Shown piece after piece: positions 47,631 to 59,498 of a stretch of DNA of 64,000 bases. The notes beneath the pieces were generated by a model. That model did no database searches and was not told where the DNA came from. It saw nothing but the letters and a program-made list of their open reading frames with translations. Position 1 is the first letter of the stretch, and every line of letters begins with the position of its first letter. Origin of the DNA: Sorghum bicolor (taxonomy: Eukaryota > Streptophyta > Magnoliopsida > Poales > Poaceae); NCBI RefSeq assembly GCF_000003195.3, contig NC_012872.2, forward strand, positions 4,402,001-4,466,000, given 5' to 3'. Both the position numbers and the translations under genes were made by a program.

Positions 47631-50600
47631 AGAGATGATGGAGATTATACTAACCTTGTCAGTGACAATTGCGCCTGGCATAATGACCAATAACCCCCTC
47701 CGCAGGCTCAGGATGTGCTGCTTTGCCTTGAAGAGCAGAGACCATAGGAGCAAAGCTAAGACTACCACCAGTCCACCAGGGACAAGTGACTAGAAGAAGC
47801 ACCACCGTACTGTACTAAGTACTAACAAATATATATCCTGCTGATGCTGAAGATGCCAGCTGCAGCTTAGATTAGTAGAGCAGATTAGAAGGCTTGACCA
47901 GTGCCTCCCAATTTTTCAGTCTTTTGGGTTGATGATTTTCCTTCCTTCCATCTTTGGATGAGGTTTTGCCGGGTGTGGTTGGTGTATGAAGGATTGCAAA
48001 TTGTACACATGTCGTGTTCCGTTCGTTCTTTGATTTTTTTTTTATGATGATACATGGGAGGAAAAGGTGAGCAGGGAAAAGAGAGCGCCAGGAAAGGGGA
48101 ATGCAGGCGTTCATGGAGATGCATGCATGATGTTAGGATCGTGGCGCCACAGTGCGTCTGTTTACTTCCCTGTCATTGTTCTCTCGTCTGTCTCCCTCCT
48201 CTGTGGTCCTCTTTGCGATGCAGCCAGAAGCCATTAAAGGAAGAGATGGGTGCCCTGCTGGGTGCTGGCCATTTAAGAGTGCCTTGCAGAGGGAACAAAC
48301 GGTGTGCCAGTGCCATAGACAGACGGCGGCAGCCAAGAAAGTGGAGCCACTGTGGATAGATAACCAACCAGGCTGATCTGATCACAGCGACGGACGGCGT
48401 AGGAAATCATCAGGGTGTGCTGTGATGTGCCAGCAGCGCCACCACCCCCATCAGCAGCAGCTTCAATTCATTCATTGCCTTGCCACCTCTCTGCCTGCGA
48501 GGGCATCAAATGTGTTTGCGCCCAAAGGCAACGTACGAGTACTACGGCACGGTGCCCCGCCGGCCAAGCTGTCACCGGCCGCGGGCCGACCAGAGGACCA
48601 GAACTGTAGCGGCCGATGAGGCTCGCCTCCTCCCCATAAAGGTGCTGCTGCATCGGACCGCGGCGAGGAGTGGTGGGGGGCCTGGCCCTGTCGTGATGGT
48701 GGTGGTGGTGGCGCTCGGGCCTTCCGCAACTGTTCATCTCCTCTCCCCTGTCAGACTGCGCTGGCCGGCACCGGCACCGGCACAGCAGCGCTGCCACACC
48801 GCATTGCATGCGTGAAATGGGATTGCCCACCTGTAGCTGCAAATGCTGCTGGATTGGCCACTCCACTCCACTGGTTGTGGGGGAGCAGTACTACTTGCGA
48901 CAGGCAGGCGCGCTGCTCTTGGGATCTGCAAAAAATGATTCAAATTTAGTTTTGGATCTGGATCATGCTTCATGCCAAGTACAGCTCAGATTCGTTTCAT
49001 GCAACACAAGAACTCGGCTCTATTACTCAACTGCTTACCAGTTCTGACGGGATTAAACAATCTGCAGGTTTCCATACAGCCATCGTTGTCTTGCCTTGCC
49101 AGTAGAATGTCTTAGTAGGCCTCCAGAATTTAGAGATATATAGCCAAGACTGATGCTGCTCAGTAGACTGATATGTGGACTGTGGTTTGTTGGACTCGTG
49201 CTGCTGCTTTGTGTTAATAAAACTTCAAAGAATCAGGGGCACAAGCTGCGGAAACCACAGTGTACTCCCATAGCACAAGAAAGCCGCCGTCCAGAGGTAA
49301 TGAAAACCCAAAGCACCTACCATATGCCTACTACTCCAATCATTGATCGGCGGGGTGTCAGTGTGCATTTGCACAACGATTTTTACACTCTCTACCCCAA
49401 TGGACTGTTCCTGAGCATGATGCCGATACGTAGTAGTGTAGGTATAGTTGCCAGCATGCAGAGCTCCTTTTTACCTCTTTCGTGAAAAAAGGCAAAGGCA
49501 TTGACAGAGCATACATGCAGCAGCCAGCCACTGCAGTACTGCACTGGCCAGGTGGAGCGCAGGCTCTTCTTCCCACCTGAGGTAGCTGCCTCCATCAAAT
49601 GCCTTTCTCTTCTTCCCAAGGCCAATTGGGCAAGGGGAAAACTCATGGCTGCACAACATCCAACACCTCATTGCGTTGCGCATCCTTACCCACAAGATAT
49701 TGCCTAACTCCTTTAGTGCTGTCGCTTCATTTCTACCCACCTTTTTCCTTGCAGAAATACTGAAACATGAGACGGTGAAACAAACTAGAAATACTGAAAC
49801 ATGAGACGGTGAAACAAACTATCAGAATTTGGAATTATAATGATTTGGAGTATTTACTACAGTATCACTGAAGTCTTGCACCTAGCCGGTAAAGCAGCCA
49901 CCAGACTCCAGAACACACAACTGAAAGTTACATGTTACTTTGAACTGTCGCTTTGATGTTCTATACCTATTAATCAATGTCATTTAATTCGGAATTTGGG
50001 CCAGGGTAATGTTAGAGATCTCCAAAGGGGTCCACACCCTTGTTCCTCTCGAAGGGAAGTTCTAGATTTGTAGCTCCCATGTGTTTCTGGTCCCCATAAC
50101 GGAAGGCATGTGCCAGAGGGCATCCTTCCTTGCCCTCCATGCTAGTGAGATGACATTTTTCTTCCTATTCTAGCAACGCGCCATAAAGAAATGAGGCAAT
50201 TGGCATGCTAAAGAGCATGTGACCCCAACACGCTGCATAATTACCTTTGTGATTAGAATAAACATGCAATGGGTTAAACCCTCTTGATTGTTTTCATGAA
50301 TAGGGTCAGGGCTAACTATTATATATCACAGAACTGAGAGCATAGTGTCCTCTATTACCCCTAGCCGACATGCGAAGCATGCTTTGTTATCAAAATTAGA
50401 GGGCCTAGAAACACCTTTACCATCACTATGGCAGCATGAAAAGGCGTGAATTGTAAACAATTAAGCAACTTATGGACGAGTTTTCAGGAAGAGTGTATGT
50501 TTTAGCCGCACTAGGAGGGCTAGGACCGTTGCACAGCATGGTGTAAAAACATCTGACTGCATGGGACCGCATTGACATTTCTGAATGATCCTACTATATG

Positions 50601-53600
50601 ATACATATTCATGACATGCTGCAAAAGCATACACTAGTGTGCAACATTAGATTTCTGCATGCAATGATCATAACAGGGGCTTACTTCCTTTTTCGGGCTC
50701 ATCATTCAAGTGATTGAAGCATGCAAAGAGGACTTTCCAGTAGCAAATGATGAGAATACTGGCTTAGGACTTTAGGATGGATGGATGCATGTTGCAGGAT
50801 GATATGAATTCAAAAATGGATATTGCGAGCAGCAAAGAGAGGGAAAGTAAGGGGAACGGCACAAGTGGATCTCTTAATACCAGGGAATCGCCTCTTGTCC
50901 TTTCTCTACTGTAGTACCTTTTATTTGTTGATTTGTGCAATCAGGTTCCCCTACTAGGGGCAACCCACAGCTGCTTATACATCTCACCAATAATCTCCAC
51001 CTCTCATCTGCTAGTCAACTATGTGAATCTCTAGGAACCTTCTTTCTTACAACAATCAATAAAGGTATTCAGTCTTCGTGCCACATTATTTATCCTGCAA
51101 AAAGAGATCGCAGGATCATAAAACTTGAATAACTCAACCCTTCAATAGTTGCATATTATATTATAGTACTGAATTCGCCAGCTAATGCAAAGTAGCTGAA
51201 TCAAAGCAAACTCCATGTGATGAAAACAGATAGCACTTCTATACTGGCATTTTTACATTACCATGCAAAATAATGACTTAATCAGAATACATGCATGTGT
51301 ACTACCACTATATTAAATTAAATTAAATTAAATGAACTACAAGTTGGACAAAAAAGGCTATGAAGTGTACTCATACATAACGTCCAAGTGGTGAAGCAAA
51401 ACTGTCATTACAAATAGGGGCTACTAGTACAAAAATGGCACCTCGTTACCTTTTTTAAGTCAGACCAACTGAAAACAAATTGACATAGTACATTTTCGTA
51501 CAATCATGGAGGGGTCGCTTGTTAATCCATCCAGTGCAGCCACTCATCTACTATAAAGACCGTTATGTACTTGTGTAATTAGTATATTACTAAAAATAAT
51601 ATGAGATACAATGTATCAAATATGCATGTTAATTCATTAAGTGATACAGGAAGACCCAGCATCACAGCAAAAAGCCCAAAACATTCAAGCTAAACTCTCA
51701 AAATGATAATATAACAATGGTAATACTAAAAACGACATTAGTTTTATTTCCATGTTGTTTGTAAAATAAGCTGATCTGTTTACTTTTCTTTTTCAAAAGC
51801 AAATACAACTGTTGTTAACAAATGCCTAGGCAATACATCACGCTCGATTCTTTATGAGATTTGAGAAGACATCAGAGAAATATCTTGTCAGCTAGTTGCA
51901 AAGGTAAGTTATGTTTTTTAGTCGTTTCTCTGAAGCACCTACAGGGTGTAGCTATCCTGGAGAAACTGATTGACACAAAAATAGAAAACTAAAGGCCACA
52001 GCAAACAATAACCAATGAGCCACAAAGGTTCGAATCAAATTGAGGCCTGGTATGGAAACATAACAGAGCACAAGCTGGTCCACCATTGGTATTTTTTTTC
52101 AAACGGTCCACCATTGCGTATTGCAAAAACGGTTCTACCACCAAACAGACCTGATAATGAAGAAAGCAGTGAACAAGTGACAGAGAATACATATAAAAGT
52201 CTCCTTCAGCCGTACCTTTCGGCATAGACCAAATTACAGGATCCAGAGGGTCTACCGTCACATGGCACAGCAGATCCTACAGAAAGCTTCCCGTCTGTTA
52301 ACAAACTGTACCTCCGACAGCCGTCCGACCATCGTCTGCACAGCTGTGATCGGGGTGTGGAACGGCGTATTTTAACAAAGACAAACAGCCCCCAAGCTAC
52401 CCCTCAATTCCGATACAGCCACAGCAAACAAATCACAGGGACACGCCAACCAAACCTTCTCCCAACTCTAAAAATATGATGAGCAGAGCATGCTTGGAGT
52501 TGGAATGCACACCCCTGTGAATCCAGCTCATAGACTTACCCTCAAAGACGCCAACTCAATATAGTTATACTACCATTACAGGACCCCAGTACATTCCCTA
52601 AGATCCTTGGCAATTGTGCTACTCTAATTCTTCATCAAGTAGCACTTTTGTTTCCGGCCTAATTTGATTAAGTTGGCAAAGTAAGTTCATACCAAATTCT
52701 TGTAGCCCTTGTCATCCTTGAATTGTGCTAATATGCTGGGGGAGTAGTAGACAGCAGCAGCGCGCTAAGCTGCTTCATGATGATTGGAGTCCTTTCAGCT
52801 TTTATGGCCCTCAAAGCAAGTCAGTTGCTCCTCTACCTTTATGTTAATTGATAAATGAATTCAATGCTCTTGTTAACTGCATCCACTGACATGCACAGTA
52901 CAGGGAGCAAAGCAAGATCGGTACAAGTTTTTCACTACCATAACTTCTAGTGGGGTTTGACACAACAACATGGTCCAATCTGGAAAGGAACGCACAAATA
53001 AAACATACTGTATATTTGGATATCCCAGAATTCAAGAAAAGTAAATGGATACCTGCTAGCGTTACATATCTCGCACATTGTAATGTGTAATGTAATGTTC
53101 TATCCACACGTTTGTACCAGTCTTTATGATTTGATAATGAGGAAATACAGGTTAATAGTTAGTATCCACTTAAATAGCTACTAAGGTGCTAATCATGAGA
53201 ACTCCGAATAATTATCCAAAGAACTTGTTTCGTATCCTACAATGAATCGGACGATCACTGGATAGGGACGGGAAGAGAAAGAAAAAGGCATGATTAATGC
53301 TAATAGCTAACTCAGTGGATTCTTATTCACTTGAAAGATGCTAAAAGGTGCTTATCTTTAATCAGCATTTGCCAGAGGACAGATGAATTTGAACAAAAAA
53401 AGTACAACATCAAATATTTCATATATGTAGCCTGTTAGTGCTAAATCACATGAAGACACCCAGTTTCCTTTTTCTTTTTTTTTCCTTTTTTGGTTTTTTT
53501 GTGTGCGTGTGTGTTTGGGAGGGGGGGGGGGACATATGGAACTATTTAGCAAATACACACCTACTATATAAATAAATCATGTTTGTCATATTAACACTAT

Positions 53601-54196
53601 ATCTATCTCCAAAATAAATAAAAAAGCAAAAAAAATGGTGCAGATACCACAAGACAAATGACTAACAAAACAAAAAATATAGTTGAAAGCTAACACCCTT
53701 TACCACTTAAGCCAACTGAACAAGATCTGGAGAAAACTGGGGAGACATGTTTTACAAAGCTTTAAGTAACTAGTTTTAATAGAACATAAAACTCACTTAA
53801 ATCACACCTTATCCTGTAGGGTCATTTTGAAGTTCTCTTAAAATGAACATAAGTGACTACCAGTGTTTTTTTAGGGCAAATGGTCCAGTCATATTTATGT
53901 ACATAAGCATACTATAGATCATAATCGACAGACTGTGTTATTATAATTAATGTTGGCGTATATTTTTCTCAAGATACTAATATAAATATCTAATAGACTG
54001 AACATTATCTTTCTGAAAATAAAAGATTCAAAAATTTTCTTAAGCATCAGCTAAACACAAACTACAGTGATATCATTTTTTTTATTGAACTCGCTTAAAA
54101 ATTTCATCTATGAAGGTTTCACACCAGAGCACCATGCTAATGATTACCATGCCAATCTAATGTGTGCATTTATTTATTTGTTAATGTTTATCCCTA
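47631..54196. other. Region downstream of the P450, no coding gene recognised
   Basis: The first 0.4 kb should hold the P450 3' UTR. From about 49.7 kb the sequence is AT-balanced and does not look like recent transposon DNA. It has an (ATTAA)n-type run near 51,311-51,333, T- and G-rich tracts at 53,465-53,533, and a short tandem repeat (actgaaacatgagacggtg) at about 49,759-49,817. Frames are short with no domain. It may contain introns or a non-coding transcript, but nothing in the sequence proves it. Confidence 0.45.
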
Positions 54197-54376
54197 GTCC
54201 CTCTGTCTGCAAAACAATGCAATTATGGGATGCGTGCCAGTCAAATTGACTCAAGTTTAACCAAGTTTATAGTAAATAGTATTAATATTTATGTCTCTAA
54301 ATAAATTTATTATAAAAAATTCTATAACTAATATAATGATATTTATTGAATTGCATTCTTTTGTGGACCGAGGGAG
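54197..54376. mobile_element. Stowaway-type MITE
   Basis: Left gtccctctgtctgcaaaa and right ttttgtggaccgaggga with TA on both sides (54195-54196, 54377-54378). This fits the CTCCCTCCGT ends and TA target duplication of Tc1/mariner-derived Stowaway MITEs. It is 180 bp and non-coding. Confidence 0.78.
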
Positions 54377-57049
54377 TAACTTTTAAGCAAAGATCCTGCC
54401 TGACATTCAAACTTGACATATGTGGTCAATGACACAAAAAGGACAAAGGCACAAAATTTACCAATAATTTATAATACAAACAATGTTTATCAAAAATCAC
54501 ATAAATATTCTTTTGAAGAACCAAAAGGTTGACTAACCTATATATTACCAAATTAATTAACGTATAACTAGTTACAGGCCACAAAGAAAAATACCAACAT
54601 TGGAATATGTGATTCATACCTGTTGTGTCAGATGCAAGAGCAGGCACCTTGACGATGCCATTTCATCCATAAATCCAAGCCATCACATGTCATTCACATT
54701 ATTCTGCTCCTCTTTTCTAAAAGTGCAATACCACGTGTGTAACAGGGAACGGTGGGCTGGTAGTCTGGGACTTTAGGCCAATAGAAATGTGGCCAACTTA
54801 GTTACTAGCTTACTGCACTGGCCATTTCTCCAATCCTCCTTATTGTGGCAGGTTCAACCAGCACAAAGGTATTACCACCTTGAACTTATAACATGAACTG
54901 TACTTCCTGTAGTCTGGCATGGATAGGCTCATGGAATAAAGAAGTCATTTAAGAGCAAGAACAGTCCAGATATATCATACATGAGTATGCAGAAGGTAAA
55001 TGAAGCAGATATATCTATCTGAAGCCTGACACCAACTCATCAATATGCCACTGTTTGCCTAAGGCAAATAATTGGTAAGTCACTGCAATTACATAAGAAC
55101 AGCTAAACACAAAGCTGTCAATGAATGCCTATTGCACAACAACCGTGCATGATATCGGGAGTGAGGACCATATTATCGCTGTAAGCATGGCTGATGGCAG
55201 AACATACTTCAGGCCCATGCTAGCCCAGCATTTTTTGGTATTCAAATTCAGTAATGAGTATGTTTACTGGATCTGAACCTGTGATGACTGCTCTGCTTTC
55301 ATCCCTGCTTACATCCGCTTTATCCCAAATTTCAAATGCAGTTGTGATTTAAGGGGTTATAGCTCTGGCTGCAGCACAGCCAATACCCTATTTTGTACAG
55401 CCCTATCTCAGTATTGCACTGTAAAACTCACTTCCTCATAGAAACTAACTGATTTGCCCTCTGCAGCTGAAGGATCAACTTGAGCTGAGTCAAGGAGTTG
55501 CCATGCTGGCCACATAAAAGCAAAAGTGTGATTGATGCAGTCCAGTAATACAGTAATCTCAGCATTTTTGAAAAAAAGAAGAAGAAGAAGAAAGAAAGTA
55601 GCCAGCTGCTCGATGCATGGAAAGTTGGTATTTGTCAAATACTGTTAATGTATTGATTATTCATGTTGTCAAGTTCAGAATGTAGTAAAATTAGCATATT
55701 CAATTTCCATAAAGACAGATAAGTGTACTTAACAGTGAAATCTTTTACTACTAGGCTATGTGATCTGGAATTATCTCTTGAGTTATCGACTTCACATGGA
55801 CAAGGTATGTAGATTCTACATGAATACTAGTACCAGAATTAGACAAAGGCATTTAACTGGTAACAGAGAGAAATCATCAGTTCATGTACAGGTTATTTGA
55901 GAGCAGTTTAATCTCCAGGCATATCACAGTCTTTCACTTCTGCCTTTCCAGTCCCATGCCTATCTTCTGATAAGAAGGATGCAGTCCTGTCACCATTCCC
56001 CTTGTCATCCCATAAAACATTTTTAATATTTCAATCCCCACCACTTAACACCTGATTCTTTCTCCTAGCAACATAACACACTTCCACGCACTCAAAATCA
56101 CAGGTGCAACATAAATATTATTTTCCTCCCCATCAATCTACTGTCATAAAAATCATTCTTAATCGTGCAGGATCCGAGAACTTAGGCTTCCCGTCCTCTA
56201 ATCTACTAGTTCAATATCACCTGCCATAGTTATTTTCCTTGAGATCTTCTGCATGTCACTCATTACCTTATTTTTTAGGAGATTTTTTCGACCTTACTAT
56301 GTGAGCTAATGGTACGCCAAATAAGTTAATCAAATACACCTGACTTGAATGCTTCGCCTTCTGCGACCATGTGTAACTAATTTAAGAACTACAGAACTGA
56401 ACTCATCATTTTATAATCTCAGGAATAGCAAACGGTAACCACAGAAACAGCAGCCAAGCATCATCGAACTATTCTACAGAGGGTGCCATGATAATAATAA
56501 TAATAAGGTACAGTCAATACATATGAATCTTAAAGGCATGCCTATCAGCTCCAGTCATATTCCACTAATGAGGGTTCTAACAGAGTGAGCAGTTTGATAT
56601 TTAAGCCAAATCAACTAAATGGATTTTCTGTTTCCATTGCATGTCACCCCCAATGCTTCAGTCTGATAATCCTATTAAGCAAGTTTAGGGAACAAACCCG
56701 GGGCCCCTCAAATTTGTGATTCTGACTCCTTTTGTCAGTGCACATGTGTTTGCTTACAGTTAGGGGCCTGTAGTTTTGCAGATAAAGGCAGCACTCGGAT
56801 ACATGAATGCTTGCAAGCTAGTAATGCTGAACAAATCACTGGAGGCAATGTAGTGATCAGAGAGTTTCGGAATGAATTAATGTTACCATACCCTTTTAAG
56901 ACAACTTACTACATTGTTATTATTTACTACTCCCAAAATCTAATAGTAACACTACAAATTATCTGCACGGCAAAATCAAATGAAATGTATGGCCCCGCAA
57001 GCGCCACGATGGACAGGATATGGATATGTAACTGGTAAGTCGCATTCGG
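54377..57049. other. Intergenic or intronic sequence, no gene recognised
   Basis: AT-moderate sequence with an AAG run near 55,576-55,596 and an ATA triplet run at 56,489-56,507. No coding exons with domain similarity are visible to me. Confidence 0.4.
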
Positions 57050-57780
57050 TTTGTCCGCGTGATCAGGAAAAGTAAGCAGTATACATTGGCGGAACGAGCA
57101 ATGGCTGCCTCCGCAAAAGGCCGAAAGCATCATGCCCGTAGATCCTACACTACAGTGCATCCTTCGACCGGGGCACAATCGGCTCAGTTCGGCGCAAAAT
57201 TGGCCCTAACTTTCGCAGAAATCGGTAACCCCACTCCCCTTTATCTCGGCGGCTGCACCTCGCGCCGCTGCAGGGCGCAGCAACAGTCAGGAAGGAAGAA
57301 GATACAGCCGCCCTAGGGAGGGCGGGCCGACGGGGGCGACCCCCGCCATATGATTGGGGCAGGAATCTGGCGAGATCCAAGCAGGTAGAGACAAGGGCGC
57401 GGGGCGGGGATGCGAAGCGAACAAAAATCCAGGCAGGGAAAGGGGGGGCGATCATGTACCGGCGCCTCCTAGGATCGTGGATCTTGTCGCGGCCCGCTTC
57501 CGCTTGTCATCATCTTACCTCCCGGCTCCCGCATGGCACCACGTCGCGTCGCGTACACTCCCCCCGTACGCGCCGCGCTCACGCGATCCCTCCCACTCCC
57601 AATCATTCGCGGCGGCGTTGCGTTTCGCGGTGTCGCCATCGCCTGCTGTTTTTTTGCCCTCGGTTCGGGAGGATTTGAATTGAATGGAGGCTGGGTGGGA
57701 GGAGGGCAGGACACCTGGGTCACTGGCGCCGCGGGGTCGGTCGGTACGAGAGGCTCTTGGAAGCCGCTGGTTTTTGTTGC
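57050..57780 (-). promoter_or_regulatory. GC-rich island, possible promoter or first exon
   Basis: A 0.7-kb block rich in CpG (cgcgtcgcgtacac, ggcggcggcg) lies between AT-richer flanks. Several overlapping frames exist on both strands without domains. Grass genes often have such GC-rich 5' ends. The sequence to the left lacks recognisable exons, so a leader of a minus-strand or non-coding transcript is one reading; the strand is a guess. Confidence 0.3.
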
Positions 57781-58064
57781 AACAGCCAAACCGATTGTGT
57801 GTGTGATAAAACGGACGTGAAATATTTACGCTATCCAAAACTTCTGCTACCGTAATTGTGTTTGTAATTTATAAAAAAATAATGCTTTATTATTCCATTA
57901 CTAATAAAGGATGAGAACTCGATCGGCGTATGTAGGAAGGTCACTGGTCAGTTTATTCATTCTATTTCTACCAACTCACGTGACGTAGATGAAAATTAAC
58001 AGGATGAGATACATGGCTTGTAAATTGTCAGGCCATTATAATGATTGACACAGTACACAGCTAT

Positions 58065-58723
58065 GGGGTATTGGGGCTGCACAAAATGCTCGAACCTGAT
58101 AGGACGGGATAGAGACTAGCTTAACTTGAGCTTGATTTCAAGCTGAGCTCGAGAGTTTGAATGAGCCAAGCTCGAATAGTCCTACCTACGTTACACGAGT
58201 ACGGGTACGAGTATCCGATACAGTACATATCGGATACGCGGATACACACTTTCTCAAAAGAAAAATCCACTAAAATGGTGTATCCGAGTATCCGTATCCG
58301 CGTATCCAACGAGTATCGGATACGGATACGCCACCTCCCTTGGAGTATCCGTGTAACACTCCTATCCTATTGTGAGTATCCGTGTAACACTCCTATCCCA
58401 TTGTCATATTTGAGTTAAATCTCATTAATTTTTCTCTTACGTTATGTTACAATTTGGCTATTATATAACTGGTACATATAAAAGGTTTAATTTATGTTGC
58501 TTTTATGTAATCAGTTTGTAGAATTGTTCTAGTGCCTTATTATTTATTGGCATGTGAAGTATTTTACACTTAACTATAAACGAGCCTTGTTGAGTTGAGC
58601 TCAGGCTCAGGCCTAGTTAATCTTTGACGGAGCTAATCTTGAGCCTCGTTGAAAGCTCAGAGTTTCTATTGAGCCCGAGCTTTTGAGGTGGCAAGCTCGC
58701 TCAGTTGTTGGAGCTTAGCTTGT
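58065..58723. repeat. hAT-like relic with 'gctcgag' and 'gtatccg' repeats
   Basis: Contains tgcacaaaatgctcgaacc, agcttgatttcaagctgagctcgag and, near the right, gagcccgagctttt. A central block (58,193-58,395) is packed with direct and inverted gagtatccg / cggatacgg units, including a duplicated gagtatccgtgtaacactcc at about 58,342 and 58,374. Such motifs are common in non-autonomous hAT elements of grasses. Ends and target duplication are not resolved. Confidence 0.4.
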
Positions 58724-58732
58724 TTATTTGTC

Positions 58733-59489
58733 GAGTAAAGTCCATCATCGGTCTCTAAATTTGTTTGAGTGTGTCATCCTTGTCTCTAAACTTGCAAAAC
58801 GACCGTTTAAATACTTAAACTTGTTTGGTTGTGTCATATTGGTCCCTAAACTTGTAAATCTCTCATATAGGTCCTCAAACTTGTTTAATTGTGTCATCCC
58901 GACCCCTAAACTTGTTTTTAAGTCTCATATGGATCAAAACAAGACGGATATAAAAACTCTATATCGAAAAATAACTCATAACTATTTCAAATGAACTCAA
59001 ATAAAAATAAACTTTATATCAAAATTGTAGTCATCAACGCAATCTATAACTTTGTAGTTAAAAAGTTTTAAAATTAAAATTTAAAATTTAAAATTAAATT
59101 TTGTGACACTAAACGACTTCAAATAAAAAACTTTTCAACTAGAAAGTAGATCGTGTTGACGGCTCCAACTTTGATATAAAGTTTGTCTTTATCCGAGTTC
59201 TATGAAAAGGTTAAGAATTATTTTTTGATGTAGAGTTTTTAGATCACTTTGTTTTGACCCAAATGAGCTTTAAAACCAAGTTTAGGGACCGAGATGACAC
59301 AAGTGAACAAATTTGAGGATCTAAACGAGTGATTTCTAAGTTTGAGCACCAGAATGACACAGCTGAACAAGTTTAGAAACTGAGATGATATAGATGAACA
59401 AGTTTAAGGACTTAAATGGTCGATTTACGAGTTTAAAAACCGAAATGACACAATAATACAAATTTAGAGACCGATTGTGAACTTTACTC
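58733..59489. mobile_element. Foldback element with long inverted arms and 9-bp target duplication (Mutator type)
   Basis: Starts gagtaaagtccatcatcgg and ends ccgattgtgaactttactc. The inverted arms extend some 250 bp each and are built of repeated units of the kind ggtccctaaacttgtttga / ttgtgtcat. The right arm has one extra unit. The flanks ttatttgtc (58724-58732) and ttatttgcc (59490-59498) agree at 8 of 9 positions, the duplication length of Mutator-like elements. It is non-coding. Confidence 0.78.
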
Positions 59490-59498
59490 TTATTTGCC

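Noticed and set aside
52021..52045. A tRNA B-box-like ggttcgaatc
   Set aside because: No matching A-box, acceptor stem or cloverleaf can be built around it.
57354..57838. Several overlapping frames in the GC island
   Set aside because: None has a domain or clear start context. I kept the region only as a possible promoter or leader.
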